A DNA stretch of 12,115 nucleotides, taken from the NCBI GenBank assembly GCA_001275005.1, contig JWZX01002311.1:1-12115 (forward strand), given 5' to 3'. The position numbers and the translations under genes are program-made. The notes beneath the pieces were generated by a model, which worked only from the letters and a program-made list of their open reading frames with translations, was not told where the DNA came from and ran no database searches. The stretch is from Chrysochromulina tobinii (lineage: Eukaryota > Haptophyta > Prymnesiales > Chrysochromulinaceae). Numbering within the stretch: position 1 is the stretch's first letter; each line of letters opens with the position of its first letter. Positions 1 through 6,959 of the stretch are shown here, piece by piece.

Positions 1-328
1 AGTCGCCGTCGCCGATGTTGTCTGGCGCGCGCAAGAGAGAGCAGGCGAGCGAGCGACAGGTGGGTGAGCGCTGGCGATCAGCTACGGGCACGCGCTACGC
101 GAGGCGGCGGGGTGGCAAGCTGGCGGGCTGCTGCTCACAGGAGGCCAGATCCTTGTCGTTGTCGAGCACCTTGCCCTGGAAGATGAGCTTCATGCCCTCG
201 GCATCCCAGCCGGCACTGGTTCCGTACTCGCTCGCGGCGGCGACCTCCTTGACCTTGCCGACGATCATGTCAGGCGTCACCTCCTGGTCATAAGCCTCGC
301 CTTTGAGCGTCTTGAGCTTGATCTTCAT
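1..328 (-). CDS. RAD23: RAD23-like UV excision repair protein, N-terminal part (cut by left edge)
   Basis: RAD23 proteins carry ubiquitinated cargo to the proteasome through an N-terminal ubiquitin-like domain and partner XPC/Rad4 in nucleotide excision repair, in nucleus and cytosol. Here exon 1 (328 down to 139) starts MKIKLKTLKGEAYDQEV and reaches GMKLIFQGKVLDNDKDLAS, the beta-grasp pattern typical of the RAD23 ubiquitin-like domain. A GTGAGC donor at 138-133 and an AG acceptor at 23-22 define a 117-base intron with a pyrimidine-rich end. Splicing continues the frame as YNIGDGD, which matches the expected end of the domain (family: EYxIxxxxF). About 70 residues are visible; the UBA and XPC-binding domains would lie beyond the left edge. 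The frame is open upstream of residue 1, but homology places the start at 328. Ubiquilin-type proteins are the main alternative; the KIKxKTLKGE opening favours RAD23. Confidence 0.82.
22..138 (-). other. Intron 1 of the RAD23-like gene
   Basis: A GT-AG intron of 117 bases on the minus strand, with donor GTGAGC at 138-133 and acceptor CAG at 24-22 after a CT-rich stretch. It falls between the first and second base of a codon. Reading through it would replace the conserved end of the ubiquitin-like domain with unrelated residues, whereas removing it restores the family pattern. Confidence 0.8.
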
Positions 329-641
329 GTCGGACGACGCCAGCGATTCTCTGAGCAGCTTCTGAGCGGAGCAGGGCGTGCACGGTGCGCGCGTCAGGCC
401 GCGGTGGGGCGACCAGGCTGTGCTGCCGCGCTTATGGCGCGCGCGCAGGGCGAATTCGTGCCGGCGGCGCGTTAGTGCGCGCCTTCTTTTCGGAGCGCCG
501 ATGCCAAGGAGAGCGCGGGCGCAAAAAAGCGATGCCGGTCGCTTCACTTTCCACAGTAACTGTACATATAAACACCTAAGCTGCAGCCCACTTTCCGAGA
601 AGTCGGCCGAAAGTAGGCAATCACACGAGGACGCTAAAAGC
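329..641. promoter_or_regulatory. Divergent promoter region between the RAD23-like and SLC35A-like genes
   Basis: These 313 bases separate two start codons that point away from each other, so the region must hold both promoters and both 5' leaders. A TATA-like run (CATATAAAC) at 565-573 lies about 70 bases before the transporter ATG and could serve it; I see no equivalent for the RAD23 side. Open frames across this stretch in both directions look like GC-rich chance frames with no family resemblance. Confidence 0.55.
565..573 (+). promoter_or_regulatory. TATA-like element ahead of the transporter gene
   Basis: CATATAAAC is an AT-rich run within a locally less GC-rich patch (about 540-585), roughly 70 bases before the ATG at 642. 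Spacing suits a TATA box with a 5' leader of about 40 bases. This is a motif match only. Confidence 0.3.
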
Positions 642-1859
642 ATGTCGGATGGTTTTGTGGATGCCGCGCCGTGCATCAAGTGGACGTCGCTAGGCGTCGT
701 CGTCGTGCAGAACACGGCCATGTACCTCGTCGCCCACGCCTCGGTCGCCGCACCCGGCACAACTTCTTACATTGGCTCCGTCGCCGTGCTGCTCACCGAA
801 TTGATCAAGGCGGCAGTGAGCGTGGCGAGCGCCGCGGCGGAGTCGGGTCCATGCGGACTCGTGGCGGAGCTGCGCGTGCTGCTTTTCGGCGACCTTTGCT
901 GGTCAGCTTCCTTCGCAGTTCCTGCCTTCTGCTACTCAGTCCACAACAACTTGTGGTACGTGGCTGTTGCCAACCTTGACCCTGTGACAATTGCTGTCAC
1001 AACGCAGTTCAAGATCGTCTTCGCGGCGCTCTTTGCACGGCTGCTGCTCGGCCAACGGCTGAGCGTCCTACGGTGCTCGGCCGTCGTCCTCCTCATCATC
1101 GGCCTCTCACAGCTTGCGCGCGCCGGTGCCACCGCGAGAGCTGCACCGTACGCCGTGCCGGCCACCGCAGCAGCCAACCACGGTGGATCGGTACCAATGC
1201 TGCTCCCGACGCCGCACGCCGCACCACACGCGGCTGCAAAGCCCAACTTGTTGCGCGGGCTGCTGGCCATGGCTGGACTATGCGCGCTCTCAGGCTTCGC
1301 GGGCGCCCTCACTGAACGGCTGATGAAGGACCCGTCGCGCCGCTCGTCGCTCTGGGTGCGCAACCTGCAAATGGCGCTCTTCTCGACGCCAATGGCCGCA
1401 GCCACCGTCCTCATCGTCGACGGCGCTGCGCTACACGCGCACGGCCCGTGGGTCGGATTCAATCGGTGGTTGCTCCTCACTATTGGCCTGGGCGCGCTCG
1501 GAGGTATCGCCGTCTCCTTCGTCTTCCGGTTTGCAGACAACATCCTCAAGTCCTTTGCCGTCGGCTGCTCCATCGCGCTCAACTGCGTGCTCTCCTCCCT
1601 CATCTTTGGGCTCGTCGTCGACCGTGGCATGGCCCTCGGCATCGGACTCGTCGCCCTCGCCTCGACTGTCTACAATGTGCCGCCAGAGTGCGTGTGGAAC
1701 GGGCTGGCTTGGTCGGGCGTGCTACCAACCACGACGACAAACTACGAGGCCCTGCCACTGAGGGAAGTAGAGTTGACCAGCGCGCAGACGCCGGGTCAAA
1801 CGTCGGCACTGCGCTCGGTCGCAACAAGGTCAACCGGATCTCCAGCGATGACTTCTTGA
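642..1859 (+). CDS. SLC35A-type nucleotide-sugar transporter (Golgi)
   Basis: Predicted multi-pass Golgi or ER membrane protein that exchanges a nucleotide sugar (UDP-galactose, UDP-GlcNAc or CMP-sialic-acid class) for the nucleoside monophosphate, feeding lumenal glycosyltransferases. The 405-residue product shows the conserved family blocks in order: NNLWYVAVANLDPVT (102-116), FKIVFAALFARLLLGQRLS (123-141), SGFAGALTERLMK (217-229), LWVRNLQMALFS (237-248) and ADNILKSFA (298-306), within about ten hydrophobic segments. The ATG at 642 is chosen because it sits just before the first membrane segment; the open frame extends upstream to 378, but that part is arginine-rich and unlike the family. 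Two additions lengthen it beyond the usual 320-340 residues: an Ala/Pro/His-rich insert at 160-200 and a polar tail after 350. Substrate cannot be told from sequence alone. No intron is needed. Confidence 0.9.
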   Translation: MSDGFVDAAPCIKWTSLGVVVVQNTAMYLVAHASVAAPGTTSYIGSVAVLLTELIKAAVSVASAAAESGPCGLVAELRVLLFGDLCWSASFAVPAFCYSVHNNLWYVAVANLDPVTIAVTTQFKIVFAALFARLLLGQRLSVLRCSAVVLLIIGLSQLARAGATARAAPYAVPATAAANHGGSVPMLLPTPHAAPHAAAKPNLLRGLLAMAGLCALSGFAGALTERLMKDPSRRSSLWVRNLQMALFSTPMAAATVLIVDGAALHAHGPWVGFNRWLLLTIGLGALGGIAVSFVFRFADNILKSFAVGCSIALNCVLSSLIFGLVVDRGMALGIGLVALASTVYNVPPECVWNGLAWSGVLPTTTTNYEALPLREVELTSAQTPGQTSALRSVATRSTGSPAMTS

Positions 1860-2586
1860 GTGCATGCTTCGTTTAGCTTAGCGTCGGTTACGGCGGAAAC
1901 GGCCGTTAGGACGTGTATAGTTGACTACTCTCTACTGTAGCCTTAAAGCCTTTTTTCAGTCTGGAGTTCCAGGATTAATCATCACCGTACCACACTGAAT
2001 GCTGTCACTAGTATACTCGCTGCTCGTCTCTACGCGCACGCCTCATCGCCCACACCCAAATCACCGACTGCCCACGACGCAGCCACCCGTGACCCGACTT
2101 GCGACTAGCTTTAGCCTTTCGGACCATATATACTGCAACCGATCCCCCCCGCCCCAGCGGAAAGCGAGCCAAAACGAGAAGCCAAATGGGGACGTTCTTT
2201 TACCAAAGCAGTTTAAAGAGTGTGAGGCACGGCGGCTCATCGGCGCAGAAAGCGTCTCCCCGGGGCAGAGTGTCCCTGTCCGTGCGTCGGTGTGAGAACG
2301 GAATATCAGCTTTCGACTGAGCTTGCGTCGCGCCGTGCCGGCGCCTAAGCGACGGCTGTACGCGCTTCGGCTGAGCGGTGCCTCGACGCTTCTAGTTCCG
2401 GACGCTCGACCCAAAAGCGCCGCTCGACTCGATCGCTTCCCTCCCCCCGGGTGGAACCGACCCGCGCGCCCCGCCCGTCTGCCGTCATCGCTTGCCCTTG
2501 CGCGCCTCGGGCTCGGCGCGCGCGGCGTGGCCGCGTCCCACCGCGCCCCCCCGCAGGATGTGCGTGGATAGCTTCGTTAGAATTCT
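1860..2586. other. Non-coding gap between two convergent genes
   Basis: These 727 bases lie between the 3' ends of the transporter and the glycosyltransferase genes. I see no convincing coding sequence: the short frames are arginine/proline-rich and match nothing. Visible items are a small stem-loop (ACGGC at 1890-1894 with GCCGT at 1902-1906) about 30 bases after the transporter stop, a T-run at 1951-1956, an isolated TATATA at 2127-2132, a C-run at about 2145-2155, and a GC-rich foldback at 2326-2354. No tRNA, 5S or spliceosomal RNA motif was recognised. Confidence 0.5.
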
Positions 2587-3588
2587 TCACGCCCGCCTCC
2601 AAGCCATGCCATTAAACTTATACAGTGGGTTACCCGCGATTTCCTCAAATTCATGAGACTCAGTCGCTGGATAGAATTTGCGATGTGATGCCCAAAAGTT
2701 GCTTGCGCATGCGACCGATTGAGCGTGCCGACGGACGCGCGCGAAAGCCACCAACTCCTTCGTCGTGGTATTGTACATAGCAATATTGCACATCATGCCG
2801 CGATGTCTACCCTTGACGACACTCCTGTTGTGGCTGACCACCTCCCTAAGCAGTTCGACGTTTTTTTCGCGTCGCAGCTTCTCCAATGCCGCGGGATTCG
2901 GCTGCCCATCCCACCTCGAGTACCGTCCATAAAGAGCCTCGACGGATCTTGCCATCACTCGCGGACCTATCAAGCCGCCCCGGAGAAACATGCACGTCGC
3001 ATGGGCACTTCGAGTTTGGGTGCAGTTCGACGCGCCGCTCATGTTGCGCATTATCTCATCGAAGAATGCGATGTTGCGTCGAATGAGCTGCGAACGGGCC
3101 GGCGCCGCGAGGATGCTCTGCACAATGTCCTTACCGGCCAAATCGACCGAAGCTGTTACGCTTCTGCTGCCAAGCAGGTCGATGCCAAGGGGACGGAGGA
3201 GCTCAATATCCGTATCGAGATACATGCCACCATCGTAGTGCAGCTGCACCAGTCGGCAGAGGTCCGAGCGGAAGGCAGGCCACTTCTGCTGCGTCTCAAG
3301 ATTCCACCACCAGTATGTCGACATGCGGTCACTAAAAAGCCCATCTGAGATTGCAAGCTCAATCCTCTCGATGCAAGTCTTGTCGTTATCGACGATCACA
3401 CGCCAGTTTGGATGCATGGCCACGATGTGCCGAATGTTGAGCTTTAGGATCGGCTCAATCGTCATGTTCTCCAGAATGGCCTCCGGTGGATAGGTGGGTG
3501 GAAACCGAGGGGCCAGCATCACGAAGAGCAAGTGAGCGGGCACACCTTCAGAGCCGCGAGTCTCCTTTCGTTCTGGGGACGTCGCCAT
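2587..3588 (-). CDS. GT32-type glycosyltransferase with DXD motif (Gly_transf_sug family)
   Basis: Predicted nucleotide-sugar-dependent glycosyltransferase of the OCH1/capsular-sugar type (GT32, glycosyltransferase sugar-binding region containing DXD). The diagnostic block at residues 107-130 contains RSDLCRLVQLHYDGGMYLDT followed by DIEL, giving the metal and nucleotide-sugar binding motif D125-T-D127. Ahead of it are VPAHLLFVMLAP (16-27) and NIRHIVAMHPNWRVIVDN (51-68), matching the opening strands of the family; a GP-containing segment near 205-215 fits the later acceptor-side region. The product is 333 residues from the ATG at 3588. The frame stays open upstream to a stop near 3714 but has no further ATG there. 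No signal peptide or type II membrane anchor is visible, unusual for a Golgi member. It converges with a nucleotide-sugar transporter, which fits a shared glycosylation role, but donor and acceptor are unknown. Confidence 0.82.
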   Translation of the reverse strand: MATSPERKETRGSEGVPAHLLFVMLAPRFPPTYPPEAILENMTIEPILKLNIRHIVAMHPNWRVIVDNDKTCIERIELAISDGLFSDRMSTYWWWNLETQQKWPAFRSDLCRLVQLHYDGGMYLDTDIELLRPLGIDLLGSRSVTASVDLAGKDIVQSILAAPARSQLIRRNIAFFDEIMRNMSGASNCTQTRSAHATCMFLRGGLIGPRVMARSVEALYGRYSRWDGQPNPAALEKLRREKNVELLREVVSHNRSVVKGRHRGMMCNIAMYNTTTKELVAFARVRRHAQSVACASNFWASHRKFYPATESHEFEEIAGNPLYKFNGMAWRRA

Positions 3589-3819
3589 GATCGCGCCAGG
3601 GTTGCGCCGCGTCCTCGTGCAAGTTTTGACGGAAATTGACAATACGCGTAGCGCCGTGTTGGCGCATGGCTGTAAGGGATGCCCATCGCACCTATCGCAA
3701 CCATCACCCTGTTACGTTGACGATTCGGTTGAGCCCAATCTCTACACGCGCTCTCTGATTCTCTGCACGGGGCACCCGCGCCGACGGACTCTCTCGAAAC
3801 CGCTCTCGCTTGTGCGTCG

Positions 3820-6321
3820 TCAGCGCCGCTCGGCGAGCATGCGCAGCGCGGCGATTTGCTGGTCCTTGGAGGCGAGCATCGCGTGCGACAGCTCGTAGCC
3901 CGCCTCGAGCTGCTGCAACTGCGCCATCGCCGTCGCCAGTTGAGCCTCGAGCCGCTCGCGCGCGGCGATCGCGCCAGCCGCACCGACGGCCTCTGCCTGC
4001 GCAGCCGCCTCGAGGCACGCGTATTGCGCCTCGAACTCGCTCACGAGGCGCCGCTTCTCCATCTGGTGACGGGCATCGGCCTCGGCGAGGGCGGTGAGCG
4101 CCGCGTCCGCATCCGCGCGCGCGGCGGCCATGCGTTCGACACTCTCTTCGACCTCCGCCTCCATTTCGCGCCTCGCCACGACCGCGGCGGCCACTGCCCG
4201 ATCGGACGCCGCCGCGGCGGCACGCACCGCCGCTTCCTCGTGTGCCATCGTTTCGACGGTGAGCTCGGTCTGGGTGCCCCCCTCGACGAGCGGTCGCGCG
4301 AGGAACACCGAGCGCGCTAGTCTCTCCACATGATCCTCGGCCCAGCTCGCCATCGCCAAGGCCATCGCTCCCTCGGCGGCCGTTTGGGCGCCGTCCTGAG
4401 CGTCGGCCTCTGATCGGCGAGGTTCGTCAACTGCTTCGTCGCGGGCTGGCCACGCGGAACGCGTGGGGTCAGCCACAGCCTTTCCCCCAGCCACCGCCGC
4501 CGCCGGTTCACCACCAGCCGCCGCCGCTGCAGTCGCCGCCGTCTGATCGGCAAGCGCCTTGCGCGTTCCCCACAGCTGCTGCTGCAGGGCGAGCACGAGG
4601 CATTCGAGCTCCTGCACGCGCTCCGCTGCCGCCTGCATGCCGTCAGCCTCGGCCTCCTCCTCCTCGGCATGATGAGAGCGCCCAACACGGCGCTCGACCT
4701 CCACCTCGTCGGTTCGGACCCTTGCCGCCGCCACCTCGTCCGCGCCGTCTTCCTCGTCTTCCTCCTCCGCCACCCACTCATCCGCGTCCTCGCGGCCGTC
4801 TTTCGCGTCCTCCTGGGCGTCCTTCGGCGGCGAGCGGGTGCGCCCCAAAGCCTCCCTTAGACCTTCTGCAATCTCGGTCAAATCTCGCGATTTCCCCAAA
4901 GCCTCCCTGTGCGGCGGCGGCGCCGGCGGCGTCTCTGGACCCCAATCGAGTCTCCGCGCCACCCGCCGGCCGCCGCTACCGGTACGAACAATCGGAGCTT
5001 CCTCTTCGGGCAGGGCGTCGTACTGGGCACCTAGCGGTGCCGTCTTCGAGCGGGGCGGCGGGGTCGGGGCGGCCGCCAGCTGCCACGCAGCCTCGCCCGA
5101 GGCAGGCCCGTCATGAGCGCCGTCATGAGCAGCCTCGCCCGAGGCAGGCCCGTCTGCTTCGTTCTCCGCCTTGCGCGCCGTGCCGGTGCCCCAGGTCTGC
5201 TCGAGAGCGCCGTCATGAGCGCCGCGCGCGGCGTGCTCGTCGAGCGCATGCTCGAGGGCATCGGCCGGGTGGATGGCTATCCTCAGCGTCGTATCGAGCA
5301 CGTCCTCCTCACGCGCGACAGCGACGGCCGAGAAGCCCGCCCCTTGCTCTGCCTGTGCCATCAGCTTCTGATACCCGTGCTGGCGCACGTGGGCCAGAAG
5401 GCCACGTGCCTCGCGCAGCTCGGCGATGGTGGCCTCGAGGCGGCGGTCGGACGCGGCGAGGCGGCCTTCGAGCTCCGCCGCGTGCTTCACTGCGCGCTGC
5501 CGACCAGAAGCCTCAGCGTTCGCCCGCTGCTCGGCCTTCTCCTTCGCACGCGTCTCGGCGGACGCGTGCGCTCGGGCTTCGGCGAGCTCGGAGCGGCAAG
5601 AAGCGATCTCGGCCGCGAGCTCATCGGCGCGCGTCGCGTCGAAGCGCGCGGCCGCCTCGCGCACGTCTTCGATGCCCACGGGTCTTTCGTCGATCTGATG
5701 CAGGCCGCGGCAGCAGTTGACGACGAAGAGCCGCGCCTGAGGCAGCGCTGCGAGCGGGTTGCCCGCGATGCCCAGGCGTGCGAGCTGCGGAAGCGGCCGC
5801 AGGCAGGCGCCGAACTCGCTCAGCTCGGCCAGCCGATTGTGCGCGAGGCCGAGCCACTCCAGCCGGCGCATTCCGCCCAACCAGCCCGGGAGCTGCGCGA
5901 TCGCATTCGCCGTCAGGTCGAGGTCGCGCAGCGTGCCGCAGAGGTGCTGCAGCCCTTCGAGCGATGCGAGCTGATTGCCCGAGGCGTCGAGCGTCGTGAG
6001 CATCGGCAGCTGCGCCAGCGGCGTGAGGCTCGTGAGCGCATTACTCGCCACATCGAGGCTGCGCAGCGCCCGCAGGGTGTCGAGGCCCTCAAGCCGCAGA
6101 ATGCGGCCCGCCCGCTCGGAGCCGCGTAGCTCGAGCGCCTCGAGCGTTTGCAGCGACTCAGCGCCCGAGCGGCGCATCAGCGTCGCCTCCGTCATGTAGC
6201 AGACGCGGTTGTTGGGCGGCATCCACGCGTTCCGAGCGTGAGCGCGAGAAAAATGGGCTTTTCCAAGGCGATTCGCGCGCATCGACGTCCGAGCGTCGTA
6301 CCGGTAACCGTGTATACCCAT
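3820..6321 (-). CDS. Centriolin-like leucine-rich repeat and coiled-coil protein
   Basis: An 833-residue predicted structural protein. Residues about 40-230 follow the N-terminal layout of centriolin (CNTRL): VCYMTEATLMRR (40-51), about five leucine-rich repeats (such as LRSLDVASNALTSLTPL and LTTLDASGNQLASLEGL, 86-125), LPGWLGGMRRLEWLGLAHNR (144-163) and a capping segment NPLAALPQARLFVVNCCRGL (188-207) leading into a charged helix. Coiled coil follows at about 230-320 and 570-833, separated by a disordered Ala/Pro/acidic middle with a Glu/Asp-rich run near 490-555. Centriolin acts at the mother centriole and in cytokinesis; a basal-body role here is inferred. The product is far shorter than animal centriolin (over 2000 residues). 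The start at 6321 leaves only 26 bases to the upstream gene; the ATG at 6222 (residue 34, MPPNNRVCYMTE) matches the family start better and may be the real one. Other LRR/coiled-coil ciliary proteins are possible. Confidence 0.75.
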   Translation of the reverse strand: MGIHGYRYDARTSMRANRLGKAHFSRAHARNAWMPPNNRVCYMTEATLMRRSGAESLQTLEALELRGSERAGRILRLEGLDTLRALRSLDVASNALTSLTPLAQLPMLTTLDASGNQLASLEGLQHLCGTLRDLDLTANAIAQLPGWLGGMRRLEWLGLAHNRLAELSEFGACLRPLPQLARLGIAGNPLAALPQARLFVVNCCRGLHQIDERPVGIEDVREAAARFDATRADELAAEIASCRSELAEARAHASAETRAKEKAEQRANAEASGRQRAVKHAAELEGRLAASDRRLEATIAELREARGLLAHVRQHGYQKLMAQAEQGAGFSAVAVAREEDVLDTTLRIAIHPADALEHALDEHAARGAHDGALEQTWGTGTARKAENEADGPASGEAAHDGAHDGPASGEAAWQLAAAPTPPPRSKTAPLGAQYDALPEEEAPIVRTGSGGRRVARRLDWGPETPPAPPPHREALGKSRDLTEIAEGLREALGRTRSPPKDAQEDAKDGREDADEWVAEEEDEEDGADEVAAARVRTDEVEVERRVGRSHHAEEEEAEADGMQAAAERVQELECLVLALQQQLWGTRKALADQTAATAAAAAGGEPAAAVAGGKAVADPTRSAWPARDEAVDEPRRSEADAQDGAQTAAEGAMALAMASWAEDHVERLARSVFLARPLVEGGTQTELTVETMAHEEAAVRAAAAASDRAVAAAVVARREMEAEVEESVERMAAARADADAALTALAEADARHQMEKRRLVSEFEAQYACLEAAAQAEAVGAAGAIAARERLEAQLATAMAQLQQLEAGYELSHAMLASKDQQIAALRMLAERR
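5087..5154. repeat. Tandem repeat, 42-base period, inside the centriolin-like gene
   Basis: A 26-base unit at 5087-5112 recurs exactly at 5129-5154, a period of 42 bases or 14 codons, encoding DGPASGEAA twice on the minus strand. The unit contains the perfect inverted repeat GCCTCG-CC-CGAGGC, and a GCCGTCATGAGC sub-motif between copies recurs at about 5210-5221. The repeat lies in the disordered middle of the protein and keeps the frame. Confidence 0.8.
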
Positions 6322-6347
6322 GGCACTGCTTCAACGATTGTAAACGC

Positions 6348-6928
6348 CTACTTGGGAGGCTGACGAATCCGGTAGCGCGCATTGAGCGCCGCCTCGGCCG
6401 CCTCGGCCTCCTCCGCCGCCTTGCGCTCGGCCTCCTCGGTCGCCGCGCGCCGCTCCTCTCGCTCGTGCAGCTTCCTCTCTTGCTCAAGCTGCAGGCTGCG
6501 CGTGTGGTCGTCGCTCGCCGCGAGCGGCGAACCCATCGACTTGACGCCCGCCTTTAGCGCCACCACCTGCTGCTGCTGCCGCTTCTCGTCTGCAATCTGC
6601 GCGAGCGACGGCGGCTTGCGAGGCGTCGCCTTGGGCGCGACCGGCTCGACGAGCGGCGAGCACTTGGGCCTGCACTCGCTCCAAACCGACCCAGACGCGT
6701 CCGAGGTGCTCGAGCATGAGGTCGCCGAACCGGACTCTGAGCCCGCCTTGGTCGCCTTGGCAGCCGGCGGAGGCCGGTGCGGCATCTCGGCCGTCGAAGT
6801 CCAGTAGTCCTCGTCATGCAAGGGCAGCTTGCGCGCGGGTGTGCCCGTGACAGCGCTGATCTTCTCGAGCATCCCAAGGTCCTGGTCCGATAAGCGCACC
6901 AAGCCGCCGCCACAGGCCGGCGTGCCCT

Positions 6929-6959
<31 letters not shown>

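Noticed and set aside
378-641. N-terminal extension of the transporter from an ATG at 378
   Set aside because: It is arginine-rich, unlike the family, and would place the TATA-like element inside coding sequence. The first membrane segment follows directly after the ATG at 642.
139-760. Long minus-strand frame extending the RAD23-like protein upstream to 760
   Set aside because: The ubiquitin-like domain starts at the ATG at 328, as in the family; the upstream part is low-complexity, crosses the divergent promoter region and overlaps the start of the transporter gene.
932-1642. 236-residue frame on the minus strand opposite the transporter
   Set aside because: It mirrors a well supported plus-strand gene, has no family pattern, and is explained by GC-rich codon composition.
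3589-3642. Glycosyltransferase start at a TTG codon at 3642
   Set aside because: The organism is eukaryotic, so the ATG at 3588 is preferred; the extra 18 residues have no family support or targeting features.
4722-6129. Two long plus-strand frames (over 330 residues each) opposite the centriolin-like gene
   Set aside because: They are Arg/Pro/Ala-rich complements of a GC-rich coding strand. Leucine-rich and coiled-coil patterns with family resemblance are on the minus strand only.
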